Source: Atherix ibis
Taxonomy: Eukaryota; Arthropoda; Insecta; Diptera; Athericidae
Direction of reading: 5' to 3'
Length of the DNA stretch: 64,000 bases
Assembly (NCBI GenBank): GCA_958298945.1
Contig: OY282605.1
Coordinates: 9,633,811-9,697,810 of the forward strand
Part shown: one piece after another, positions 9,563 through 21,060 of the stretch
Layout: each line of letters starts with the position of its first letter
How positions within the stretch are numbered: the first letter of the stretch is position 1
Translations under genes and position numbers: made by a program
Notes under the pieces: model-generated
Told to the model about the DNA's origin: nothing
The model's input: the letters and a program-made list of their open reading frames with translations, nothing else
The model's database searches: none

Positions 9563-10855
9563 CGTGGGCTACTATATATATTTCTGGCCTAATAATGAAA
9601 ATGCGAATATTTATCAACGAAAAAGGTTTTATTGTTTTTCAAAATATTCTCCATCAAGATTTATACACTTTTGCATGCGCTCAAACCAATTTTCGAAGCA
9701 CTTTTTCCACTCCGATTGAGACACCTCCAAAACATGGTTTTTGAATGCTTCAACAGCATCTTCTGGCGACGAAAATCGTTGACCACGCATTTTTTTCTTG
9801 ATGTGTGGGAATAAAAAGAAGTCATTGGGTGCCAAGTCAGGGCTGTACGGAGGATGACCCATCAATTCGACGTTTTGTCCGGTCAAAAAGGCGCTGGTTT
9901 GAGCCGATGTGTGAGAGCTCGCATTGTCATGGTGCACAATGATTCGACTTCTCTTGTTCGTTTTTCGAATTTCTCCGAAGACTTCAGGCAAACAAATGGT
10001 GGTGTACCACTCAGAATTGACCGTCCTACGTTGCACAAGCGGAACAGTCGCCACATGACCAGTTTTGCCAAAGAAACAAGCGACCATTTGCTTCGAAGTG
10101 CTTCTTCCACGAACAACTTTCGTTGGATTTGACTCGTCTTGGAAGACCCACACGGTCGATTGCTGTTTTGTTTCGGGCTCATACGCATAGATCCATGATT
10201 CGTCACCTGTGACGATCTTATAAACGTCTTTTGAAGCACCGCGATCGTATTTTTTCAGCATTTCTTTACACCAATCCACACGAGCCTTTTTTTGAGCGAT
10301 TGTCAAATTGTGCGGGATCCAACGAGAACAAACCTTTTTTACGGCCAGGTGTTCATGCAATATCGAATGTATGCTGGTGGGAGAAATGCCTAGGCATGCC
10401 TCTATCTCACGGTATGTCACATGACGGTCTTGCATTATCAGTTCACGTACGGCATCGATGTTTTCTGGAACAACGGCTGTTTTTGGACGACCTTCACGGA
10501 ATTCGTCTTTGAGCGAGCGTCGGCCACGATTGAATTCGTTGTACCAGTTTTTCACAGTGCTATAGGATGGTGCTTCATAGCCATACAAAGATTTAAGTTC
10601 ATCGATGCACTCTTGTCGTGATAATCCACGTCGAAAGTTGTGAAAAATGATCGCACGAAAATGTTCACGAGTTAATTCCATTTTTTTGCCAAATTGATTT
10701 TTTCAAGTCACTGTAAACAACACAAATGATAGTCGTACGTCAAAACGTTCTGAGTACGTTTATGCTAAAAAATGTCAAACTTTCCAATGGAAATGTCAGA
10801 TCGCACCTGGCAACACTTAGTGTTGCCTAGGCCAGAAATATATATAGTAGCCTGG
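9563..10855 (-). mobile_element. apparently complete mariner transposon, 1293 bp
   Basis: A 25-bp exact terminal inverted repeat (GGCTACTATATA...CTGGCCTA) lies at 9567-9591 and 10828-10852. TA dinucleotides at 9561-9562 and 10856-10857 mark the target duplication if the few less-matched outer bases belong to the element. Between the ends is a single uninterrupted transposase gene. A hairpin (GGCAACAC-TTA-GTGTTGCC, 10809-10827) sits just inside the right repeat. The length is normal for an autonomous mariner. Exact ends and an open frame point to a recent insertion. Confidence 0.93.
9629..10681 (-). CDS. mariner transposase (D,D34D), full length
   Basis: A 350-residue protein of normal mariner length. 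The N-terminal half has two helix-turn-helix regions (about 5-45 and 75-110) that bind the terminal repeats, with the linker GRPKTAVVPENI between them. WIPHNL at 121-126 corresponds to the conserved WVPHEL motif. The catalytic Asp residues are D160 (TGDESWIY), D252 (HHDNASSHT) and D287 (YSPDLAPND). There are 34 residues between the second and third, the D,D34D signature. The C-terminus ends GEYFEKQ. No stop or frameshift is present, so it could be functional in cut-and-paste transposition. Subfamily is uncertain; my recollection is that it is closest to vertumnana/mellifera-type elements, unverified. Confidence 0.95.
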   Translation of the reverse strand: MELTREHFRAIIFHNFRRGLSRQECIDELKSLYGYEAPSYSTVKNWYNEFNRGRRSLKDEFREGRPKTAVVPENIDAVRELIMQDRHVTYREIEACLGISPTSIHSILHEHLAVKKVCSRWIPHNLTIAQKKARVDWCKEMLKKYDRGASKDVYKIVTGDESWIYAYEPETKQQSTVWVFQDESNPTKVVRGRSTSKQMVACFFGKTGHVATVPLVQRRTVNSEWYTTICLPEVFGEIRKTNKRSRIIVHHDNASSHTSAQTSAFLTGQNVELMGHPPYSPDLAPNDFFLFPHIKKKMRGQRFSSPEDAVEAFKNHVLEVSQSEWKKCFENWFERMQKCINLDGEYFEKQ

Positions 10856-10904
10856 TAATCCTATGACGTATTAAGCGAATGTCAGCAAACCTGGTAATCC
10901 TATG
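10851..10904. repeat. 15-bp direct repeat overlapping the mariner right boundary
   Basis: CCTGGTAATCCTATG occurs at 10851-10865, spanning the last bases of the element, the TA and host flank, and again at 10890-10904 entirely in flanking DNA. This could be a remnant of an earlier insertion or excision at the same locus, or a simple local duplication. Confidence 0.85.
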
Positions 10905-12166
10905 CAAGAATCTCCTAAATCCAACAATTTCCAAGTTCCTTTTTTAAATTAATTAAAGTAAATTTTAGAGCCACACAAAACCTTAGATACAAACAAACAT
11001 TTGGTTTATTTATTATAAAAAAAATAACGATAAAGTATTTCAGGTTTTCTTTCGAAAATTTTATTAGCAAAACGTGAAAATATGTAATGCGAAATTGAAA
11101 ATATTACTCAGCTCATCTGCTTTAGTGCACGAATAGAAAAATGCTACGTAAAATGATCGCGTATTCGCTTTTTGAGTGTGCGGATTTTTTTCTATACAAG
11201 ATTTTAGAGAAAGACGTCGAGACTATAAATAAATGAGGAGAAAATTCTTCTTGGAAAAATAAGTTTACCAGCGGATTCTGTCAGTACAACCAATATCACT
11301 TTGCATACACGAAAACTCGGGAAAAAATTCATTCGTTGCCGACGATGAGATTTAGAAACACTTCTTAGCTACTGTCAGTGATGACGGATGATGATGAACA
11401 CATTGATGATGATTATTATTATGATAATGATGAAAATCTGGTTGTTGTTATTGCCATTGTTGACTATATGATTGTGCTGACAAAAGAGGAAGTTGCTTTA
11501 AGAGAGGATTTATATCCAAACATTTACAATTTGCATATTCAAGTGCAAGTGCGAAAATCCAAAAAAAAAACATTCGTTAGCGTTAGACACGTCTTTGTGC
11601 ATCATCGTCACTATTATAATTGCGGTGTTTTTGAAGAGCAGCACAACTATTATTTTTATACTAAGTAAAATTAAATTATTCAAAAAGTAAAATTACTATA
11701 AAGAATATTAAAATTGCAGCAACGCAATTCTAGATCAGACGAATCATCGTTTATTGTGTGTCTTTTTGATGATAGAATTGACATTGAACAACTTTATTTT
11801 AACAAAGAAAGACAAATGTCGTTTGTGTCCCATATCACCCGCCAAACCCGCCCTCCCCTTAACAAACTTCGACAATGCTTTTTTATTAAGAAAAATTGGT
11901 AGTAATTTAATAAATTCTTACCAAAAGTGTTAGTGTAGAAAATTTAAGAAGTTTCTCCCAAATTTGTTTTTATAAGTCTTAAAAAATAATTTTAATCCTT
12001 TCAAATTTACCTTGAATGATTTGGAATAAAATTTCGAACTTTTTATTATGAAAAAGAAAAAAAAACTATTTTACATATAAGGACGATGATTATAATTAAA
12101 AATTACATCAAAACTTTCTACTTTATTTCAGGAATATGCTAATTAAAAATTAAATAAAAAAAAATA
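10905..12166. other. intergenic, no gene recognised
   Basis: AT-rich DNA. A GAT-rich low-complexity patch at 11378-11430 opens a 96-codon frame of Asp/Tyr-rich sequence with no recognisable domain; I do not treat it as a gene. Confidence 0.4.
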
Positions 12167-12168
12167 TA

Positions 12169-13465
12169 CGAGGGTCGTTCAATAAGTCCTTAGAAAAAGA
12201 TGGAAAAAAAATGTTTTTAAAAAATTTTTTTTTTTATTTTTTAACATAGTCTTCTTTTAGCTCTATCAACTTTCCCAACCGTTTTTCCAAAAATTTTATC
12301 CCGTCCAAAAACAGGATTCCGGAAGTTCTGCAAAATACTCATCCTCTTTGAGCAATGACGTCCTCGTTGGAAGTGAACCGTCGTCCGCCAAGCCATTTCT
12401 TCAGATTGGGGAAAGAAAATAGTCACTCGGGGCCAAATCTGGTGAATAAGCGGGATGCTGCAACAATTCCATTCTCAATTTCACAATTTTGGCCATGGAA
12501 ACAGCGCAGGTGTGCACACGCGCATTGTCCTGATGCAAGAGGATTTTTTCTTCTTCAGATGGGGGCGTTTCTCTTTGATTTCCTCGCTCAACCGTTGCAA
12601 TAACGACGCGTAATACGCTCCTGTTATTGTTTTTCCTTTTTCCAAGTAGTCGATAAAAATGATGCCCTGCGAATCCCAAAAGACCGTGGCCATTACCTTG
12701 CCGGCCGATGGCACAGTTTTTGCCTTCTTCGGAGTCCGTTCACCCTCCAAAATCCACTGTGATGACTGTCTCTTAGTTTCTGGAGTGTAGTAGTGTATCC
12801 AGGTTTCGTCCACAGTGACATATCGACGAAGGAATTCGGCAGGATTGCGATGAAAGAGTGCCAACATAGCCTCAGAGTCCACTACACGATTGCGCTTATT
12901 CTCCTCTGACAGCAAACGCGGCACCCATCTTGCCGAAATTTTTTTCACAGACAATTTTTCATGCAAAATTGAAGCGACTGTACCTTGTGATATGCCCGTG
13001 GCCTCAACTAATTCGCGCACTTTAATTTGCCGATCGTTCAAAATCAGATCGTGGATTTTGTCGATGATTTCAGGAGTAGACACCTCAACTGGGCGTCCTG
13101 AACGATGTTCATCTTTTGTGGATGAACGGCCACGTTTAAATTCATTCACCCAATTGTAAACCGTCGCAAACACAGGTGCAGATGTGCCATGAACTGCATC
13201 CAACTCGGCTTTGATTTCTTTCGGGCTTAAGCCTTTCAAATGGAGATGTTTGATGACAGCCCTAAACTCGCTTTTTTCCATTGTTATGCACAAATAAATG
13301 TCGCTAACTTTAATAGACGATAGAAATTGACCTACGTTATGGATCAAGCTGAAATTTTGACAGCTTTCCTGTCTTTACCGACACTACTTACAAAAAAAAA
13401 AAATCTTTACCGACACTACGAGTGCAATTTCTCGGATTTTCTAAGGACTTATTGAACGACCCTCG
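12169..13465 (-). mobile_element. mariner transposon of irritans type, inactivated by two frameshifts
   Basis: Terminal inverted repeats of about 29 bp (CGAGGGTCGTTCAATAAGTC...) lie at 12169-12197 and 13437-13465, flanked by TA (12167-12168, 13466-13467). The minus-strand transposase begins at 13281 (MEKSEFRAVIKHLHLKG) and shows both helix-turn-helix regions, SARWVPRLL, the first catalytic Asp in VTVDETWIHYY, and the irritans-style block VMATVFWDSQGIIFIDYLE. Near 12546 a one-base change in an A-run shifts the frame. The next frame supplies LLHQDNARVHT and HPAYSPDLAPSDYF with the second and third Asp. A second shift near 12410 separates the C-terminal part (NLKKWLGGRRF and onward). The well-matched ends and few lesions indicate moderate age. 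Confidence 0.9.
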
Positions 13466-13467
13466 TA

Positions 13468-15590
13468 TATATTTTCATAATTGAAATTGAATCAAAACAC
13501 AACTTATTTGTGTTTGAGAAGGATTTTCATTATTCATACAGTCGCGGATATGCTGGGTTTCATAGTTTTCAATGAATGAAATTACTCTGTACGATTAAAG
13601 TTTCACCTTTAGCAGGATTTATTTGGTTATCCTGGACGTGCCTGCCAATAACAGAAATGTGGAAAAAATGAGATTATAGAATGCTTAAAAACCATTTTTT
13701 TTTTATATCTACTTTCTGATTGAGTAGCTGCGTAAATCTGCCACAATCTGCATCACTATCCCAAATTGTTATTATTTTCTCATAGAACCATTTTCGATCC
13801 GTCGCATTTCAAAATGGTTTATTTTGTCATCTGTTTATCTGTCCATTTGTCTATCTGAACTTGTCTGTCATCTTATTTGTCAACAGGAATTTTCCATCAG
13901 ACACAATCGTATTCCGAAATTTCTCTTCTCCATCAGGATACAAGAACGTCTCTACATCCCAACCAGGTCTTCAATGGTTAAAATTTTGTCAGCTGTTTGT
14001 TTCTGCCACATACACATAAAAACGGTTTCCATTAAATCCTTTTATCCTTTTAATTGAATTCATTATTCAATAGAGAAAAACAAATGAATTTTTAACTTAA
14101 ATTAATTTTTAAGTATTTACAATAATAATTATACTTAAACAAATATCTAAAAGGATAATAAGGATTTTAAATGAATATTTGAATCCTTTCAAAATATTTT
14201 ATACATTATAAAATCTGGAGAAAAAAAGGTAACTACTCTAACAAAAAAAAAAGTCCCTAATCTTCAACCAAATTACTTGAAAGCATTTTCACCAAAATAT
14301 GCACAATACTGTTGTAAGGTTTAAAACTTAAGTATTTATTTAAAAAAAAAAAAACTCAGAAAAAGCGTAATTTTAAAAGTTTCCTTCATCACATATCATT
14401 AATAATATAAATTTTTCAAATAAAAATATTTTTAAAAATGTTTAAATCGAATAATTATTTTATTTTTCGTAAAAAGTGTCTTTCCTGAACATTTGTAAGG
14501 TTTAAAATTCGAACAGTTTATAAGTAATTTGCTCGCTTTACAATTTTACTATAAAAATTCTAATCCTTTTTTTTAAAATTTATAAAAAAACATACATTTC
14601 TAAAATATTTTCGTACTAATATTAAAAAAATGTTCATCCCTTAAATATTATATGAGAAGAGAACTCCGAAAATCAATGCAATTTCGACTGAAATTTGTTA
14701 TATTGTAAATTGTAAGGATTTTAAATATTTTTAATTTTTCCATTAGTTCTGGTCACTATTTATCTATAAATCATTTAAGTTTTTTAATTAGCATAAAAAT
14801 TTTTTTTTTCTTTACATCAATAGTAAAAAATAAAAATCTTTCAAAAACGATCAGAATATACGGTCGCGGCCATTTAAATTCGGACTGGCGGATAAAGTTT
14901 TTTTTTTTTTATTTTTTTTCGAATAAGGAGATAAGCGAAAAGTGTTTTATAGAGGATATTTTATTTACCTATGTCCTTCATAGAATTTATAAGAAACATT
15001 TTTTTTATTGAAAGTTTTTTATTTTGTCGCATTAACAGAGCAGAAAGAATTTGAAATAACGGTTTTTATTTACCTAAAACTGTTTCAATAAAATTGAACA
15101 ATCCAACCTCCCTCTTCCCCCTTTCCCACTCTTCGAACTCCTTTTAGTTACTTTAACTTTAATACACCTCCAAGGATATTCTATTGAGTTTAAATTAGGG
15201 TTGTTGCCAAACCATTACAGTTTCAGAGTTTGTATTTCGTTCAGATATTTTTTCTACCTTCGAAGATAATAGATATTCAATGAAAACAGTATTTTACTGT
15301 TAGTTAACGTGGCATACCTATCAGTAGACATAATACCACGGGCCACCTACCATCATAGGGATTGAGATTCAGCCCAATCAACGCGCAAAACGGACCTGTC
15401 AAGTAATGGATTTCGCCAGCTCAGCTGACTAGATTCATGTTGTTGCACGCATCTCAAGCGATACCCTAGCTCGCTACGAAACAACACTTTATTGACCTAG
15501 CTTGCTTCAATCCAACGTGTTTTACTTTAATTTTCTGCTTGGGCCACTTCATGCATGGAACATTCTCTCAGGTTCCATATTTTCCTTTCT
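13468..15590. other. AT-rich intergenic DNA, no feature seen
   Basis: Long A/T runs and no recognisable coding block. A cluster of CTGTC/TATCTG-like short repeats at 13825-13880 is too degenerate to classify. Confidence 0.4.
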
Positions 15591-15595
15591 TTCAT

Positions 15596-16060
15596 CCTCT
15601 ACTTATCTTCCTTATCTTCCTTATTTGGATAATCTTCTTTATTTTCTTTATCTTATCTTCTTCATCTTCTTCATCTTCTTTATCGTCTTTATCTTCGTTA
15701 TCTTCTTTATCTTCCTTATCTTCTTTATCTTCGTTATCTTCTTTATCTTCTTCATCTTCTTTATCTTCTTTATTTTCTTCATTTTCTCATTTTCTTCATC
15801 TTCTTTATCTTCTTCATTTTCTCATTTTCTTCATCTTCATCTTCTTTATCTTCCTTATCTTCTTTATCTTCCTTACCTTCTTCATCTTCTTTATCTTTAT
15901 CTTCTTTATCTTCTTTATCTTCTTTATCTTCTTTATCTTCTTTATCTTCTCATTTTCTTCATCTGCTCATTTCTTCATCTTCTTTATCTTCTTTATCTTC
16001 TTTATCTTCTTTATCTTCCTTATCTTCTTCATCTTTTTCATCTTCTTCATCTTCTTAACT
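15596..16060. repeat. pyrimidine microsatellite, about 9-bp unit CTTCTTTAT
   Basis: About 460 bp of CTTCTTTAT, CTTCTTCAT and CTTCCTTAT variants, nearly pure pyrimidine on the plus strand apart from regularly spaced A. The strand asymmetry could allow triplex-type structures. Long Ile/Phe/Leu/Ser frames across it are a by-product of the repeat. Confidence 0.93.
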
Positions 16061-17440
16061 ATCTTTCGTACCCGTGAATTCCAATAGTGAGCGGTCTCTT
16101 AACGAAATCTAGACTAATGTATCTTCACCTTCTTCAATATCAAACTTTTTCGTCCAGCCTTGCAATATCCTTTTCTGAAGTGACACTTGGTATAATCACT
16201 TTATGCCTTCGAACAACCCTCAAGTAAATTCTAACTTCATGGTAAGCTGCTGCCAGCAAACTCTACCATAACCTTCTTCCGGGACATTGTCTTCAAATAA
16301 TTTTCTCTTCACCATTTCCTTCTTTTCCACCAACTAATTTCCGACTTATGGTTCTAAGCAATCTTTTAGGTCCACCCGGTTTGAGTATCCATCACAGCCA
16401 CCATATTGCAACCAAATGCACCTCACCTTGGTGGGGCACGGTAGTATTACCCTTTCTTTCAAGAGTGCATTGGTAGATATTCTGACTCTCCCAATAGATT
16501 GTAAGAAACAAGAGTTCCTTACAATAAGGAACCTTTTTATATTCTGCGAACTCGACTACCCTTCTGATATTCGTCATAATTTTTGCGGAGGTATTTAATA
16601 AAATAATGACTATTCTCTCTGTTATTAAATAAGTAAGAAAATGTAATCATTCGTTTAAATCAGTTTAAAATTGTCTTAGAAGATGACGTCTTTCATTTAT
16701 TGCAAATTTTTTTTTTATTTACAGTACCCCGTGAAAGAGCATCCCCAGAAAATTATATTTACCCCGTCTAACTGAAATCGGTGTTGACGCATTTATTTTG
16801 TGAACGGTGGGCTTTTTTTGAGGATTTTCGAGCGCACAATTGAGCTGCCTGAAGCCTTTCATCGTACCTTTCCGTATCGTTTCTTCCACAATCAGCATTT
16901 ATCTACGAACTCCTTACTTATACAAACTGCACTTTTTGAACCGATTAACTCAACGACATCCTTTTTCCCATCTGATCTACCAATTCTTAAGATCTTAAAG
17001 TTAGGACCTTACTTTAATATTGAGAAAAAAAATACAACAAATAATAACAAAATTAGGAATAAAGATTACATAATTTTTACAATTAAAAATTCCCGATATC
17101 AATATCAGTAATAAGCACGTTTAATTTATTATTTCAAGTGTAGTAAACACAAAGACCTCAATTATCGGGAATTTATTAATCGGTCTAGCCTTCAAACCGT
17201 ATTGAGAGTGTTCAGATAGTATGTGTGTTTGTCCGTAATAGTAGTACAACAAAATTGGATTCAAATAACATTGTCTGTACGGAAAATTGCCTTTTTCAAG
17301 TTTGTCAAATTTTACTAACAATTATTATTCGAGAATGTTGAATGAATTGCGCAAAATTTTATGCAATAGTAAATAAAAAGAAAAAGAAATTCTTTAAAAT
17401 TAACTACAAATTTAAAAACAAAGAGCAGTCATATCGTCGG
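16061..17440. other. intergenic, mixed composition, no gene recognised
   Basis: Parts (16080-16600 and 16735-16930) have a base composition closer to coding DNA than the rest, suggesting old transposon or exon relics. No protein block could be matched in any frame. Confidence 0.35.
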
Positions 17441-17442
17441 CA

Positions 17443-17468
17443 GGGGGAATGGTGGTGGGGGGTTGGGG
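17443..17468 (+). other. G-rich tract
   Basis: Runs of 5, 6 and 4 G with GGTGG between them, within 26 bp, in otherwise AT-rich DNA. A possible quadruplex-forming site, not a proven one. Confidence 0.5.
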
Positions 17469-17639
17469 TTCGACCGAACAAGATTAATTCCAAGAAAAAA
17501 TATTAAAAATAGTAAATGATCGACTATAGTTGAGATCGAGTGATTTGTACGTAGGTTGATAGAAACAAGTTTTTCTGGCTTTTTTAAATACAACACATTA
17601 GACCCCGATAGCACAGGAACGACGGCACGTTTCAGGTAG

Positions 17640-20455
17640 TAGGCACAGTCCCCACCACCAGTGGAGTGGAGTGGTCTTAATAAGAAAATGTGACAACATA
17701 TCGCAAATTGTAGATAGAAATACTATCGAAGACATTTGAATTAGGGGAGAAGTGAGATTCGGTGGGTGCTGGGCTCTATCTATAAGCCGAACACAACTTG
17801 AAATTGGAATTGGAGTTGAAGTTGCAGTTGGAGGCGGCCGTTACGATTGGATGTTGGCTGGAGCAGTTTCGAGACGGAGCTTCGAGGTTGTCCACACATG
17901 TGTCCGTATGCGATTCTTTTTGCTCTTTTCATACCAGTACAAGTCTTTGATTTATTTTAGTTTTTATTTTTATTTTGTCATTTATTGGCCTGTTCTTGTA
18001 TGCCTACTGAAGCCTGCCTTCCTTCCTTCCTTCCTTTCCAATCTGCACATACGAGCATTATTCTTTGTTAAACAATTTTTTGATTAGCTGTATTGTCGCG
18101 ACGATACGTCATTGTACCTGTATTACTATGTATAAACAGGTACACTAAACTTAGTTCGGATCAGAATTGGCATAGAGATAAATATTGCCAAGAGGAGGTA
18201 GTATCTGAATTTATTGCGATGGCATAATATCCGTCTGCACCATATTTGGATCTGGTTGACGTTCATGACTGCATAATTATCGAGAAAGCAAAAAAAAAAA
18301 AAAAAAACTTATGAAAACCGACTATCTATGAATCTTTTTAGATACATTAAAGCGAGCAGTTTTACCAATCATAAAAGTACGAAAATTGGCGTCATACTCG
18401 TTCAGATATTAGGTAGGCATCCAGTCGCGGTATTATTTATGCACGTGTGGGCTTTTGTACTAGTACCGAGCAAACGTATTTTATAAGTTAGCTAAGATTT
18501 TTTTTAAAGTATTTTTTTTTATTTAAAAAAAAAAAACAAAAAAAAAACCTTTATAAACGTAGTAGAGGTGTTACAATGATTTATACGATAATAAGTATAA
18601 AAATGAAAATAATTGAATTCACCTGGCCAAAATAATACAATATCTGAAAAAAAACTTCATAAAAGATACTCTCACAGTCTTGAACGTTGCATAGATTATT
18701 ATTATAGGTACGCACAAAAGTATATTGTTGTGGGTTTGATAGATTTTGATTAGCTTATAGGAATGCCGTAAAATTTCTTATTAGCAATTGGGGTCAAGGC
18801 TTTGCATTTTGGTGCCTTAAGAGAAAGCCATTTATTGCCGAGACTATAATAATGGCAATCCATCAACTGAACAGCAACTAACCAGCAATATCAAACAGAC
18901 AAATCGATACCATAAATGACGTTAAAACTGTTTGATTTTGCGGTTGGCCGGCTAGTTAAGTTGGCAGCACTGGACGTGCTGTACCAATCAATGGACGCAC
19001 ATTTCGGTTTTTCTTATTATTAAATTCATTCGGTAATCGTAACTGTGATTGGATATTTTCGAAATAATTTTGATTTTATTACGAAAATTGTGGTTTTCAA
19101 ATGATGTCAATTATCTTATTTATCCGATATCAATTAAATTCGTAATATTTGTAGAATTTTAGTAAAAACACTTTAAAACGAACTGCCATCATTTTGATTA
19201 GATGCAATTTGAAATTTCTACAACCATTTTCGCCAACTCACATTAAGATAAACTTTTTTAATATTTTTTTTTGTTAATTACTCCCCCTTTGAGTTACCGA
19301 AAAAATACTCTCCAGTAATCAGTAATTGTCTTTTTTTTTGTTGATTTTTTGCTTTTTAAGATAATCAATTTAAGAAATTAATTTTGCATTATTGAAAAAA
19401 ACATGAAGGCCAGCGCACAGTTTTAAGCTGATTTAACTCGTTTGATTGGTTATTTTTTTTAAATTTATCTTTTCTATTTTTTGGTACGTTTTATAATATG
19501 ATAGTTTAAAAATAAACTTTAATCTTTATTGTCTGGAAATAAGTTTTAAATCGTAACTAAATTCTATGTCATAAATTGTCTTAAAATGAATAAAAAAAAA
19601 TGTTTTTGGATGCATTTTTTATTGATTTAACATTTACTGAATGTGTACACAAAATGTTTAGTAATGAGTATTTTAGTTTTTTTATTTAAAAAATCTTAAT
19701 TTTTTAAATAAAAAAAACGGTGTTTTAAGAAAAATACGATTTTCTCAATTATTTAGCTTTTGTTGAACAAAATTTTTCAATAGAATTTTTGGCTGTCATT
19801 ATCATTTTCTTAAATAAAATATAAATTAAAAAATTAGTAAAAAAGAGATAGTTTTAATATAAACTATATATAAGCTTCCAAGTAAAGTATATGGTTTTTC
19901 AGTGTAATTAAAAAATAAAAATAAATTAAGGACTGTTGAGGAAAAAATTGAACTCTTTTGTTTATTGTAAAAGTTTGCTCTTATTAATAATATAGCAATT
20001 ATTATAGTAAGAATATCCTCTGAACAAGAAAATCTACACTAAGTAATTATCACCAAATTATTGCCCTTGTAAAGGTAAATTATCAATGAATACTATTAAA
20101 AAAGTACCCTTGCCAAAACTAATTTAAAAAAATCGTTAAATAGGTGAAACCACCGGTGTCTTAAAGATCCTTCAGGAAATTCAGTAACAAAATTATTGTT
20201 AATTTTAGATTTTAGATTACAAAAAAAATGGCAATTAAAAATAGTTAATTATCGACAAAAAAAAAACGGATAATTTAAGCAAAAACACACAAGAAATTTT
20301 TTCAAGACCTGTAGAAAAGGGTCTTAAAAAATCCACGTTTTTTTTATTTCTAAAAGCATAATTATTATTGAAAAAATTAGTTTACAATTTGTACTTCGGA
20401 AAATAAAGTTAAAGAATACACACTAAAAAATCGAATTTTGATGAAATTTTAATTT
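17640..20455. other. intergenic, no gene recognised
   Basis: A GC-richer patch at 17640-17930 contains a TATAAG box near 17778 and TTGGAGTTGAAGTTG-type imperfect repeats. It could be a promoter or an untranslated exon of a gene outside the window, but nothing confirms this. A (CCTT)n tract lies at 18018-18037. From 18040 to 20455 the DNA is AT-rich without recognisable blocks. Confidence 0.35.
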
Positions 20456-21060
20456 TATTATGTTGCTTGGATCTTGCCATTATGACGGCCACTATGAGAC
20501 CCCTTGTAAGATACGATCCTTTTGAGGTAATTTTTTAAGACTTTCTCGCACTTTTCAAGCGGGAATTTGTCCAAAACTTGATGTATGTTGAATTTAAATA
20601 CTCTTAATACGATCGGATTTGTATGTATAAATACGATCTTTTATGTAGCCTTAACAGAAAAAAGTTCAATGGCGTCAAATCGGACGATCTTGGCGGCCAA
20701 TTGATGACCGAATTTCGAAATTATGCGTCCTAAGAACTTTTTGCCGAATAAAACAATAATGGTTTTTTCTTCTATATTTCAAAAGAAATACGGGCCAATT
20801 CCACCTCCACACCAAAATGTAAGTCAAACAGTCATTTTTTCCGTATACAATGGCTTCTCAATCGTCACTTATGGATTTTGAGAGTCACAAATACGGCAAT
20901 TAATGCAAGTAATGAGCTAAACGTAATTACGATAGAATCCTCAGTGTCGTTCCGTAAAAACATTCTATAAAATGGCTAATCTTAAACTAAACAAATGCCG
21001 CTTTGGCTTTGGATATCATATATGTTTGACAGCTGTCAAACAACATGGCTATACGTTCCG
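20456..21060 (-). mobile_element. deleted DD41D mariner-superfamily element, minus orientation
   Basis: Minus-strand frames show FWCGGGIGPYFF near 20790-20820 and, after a short gap, WPPRSSDLTPLNFFL near 20700-20650, the block with the third catalytic Asp. Decayed C-terminal codons reach about 20460. The N-terminal two thirds of the transposase are absent. Upstream, at about 21029-21045, is the palindrome TTTGACAGCTGTCAAA found in three other copies in this window, so the element is an internal-deletion derivative that kept its 5' end. Confidence 0.65.

Noticed and set aside
11378..11668. A 96-codon frame rich in Asp and Tyr
   Set aside because: Begins in a GAT low-complexity patch, no domain, AT-rich codon make-up as in neighbouring noncoding DNA.
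15502..16087. Ile/Phe/Leu-rich frames of 182 and 191 codons that could look like membrane proteins
   Set aside because: They are translations of a CTTCTTTAT microsatellite.
17752..18087. A 111-codon frame with a hydrophobic second half
   Set aside because: The hydrophobic part comes from T-rich DNA and a CCTT microsatellite; no family features or splice context.
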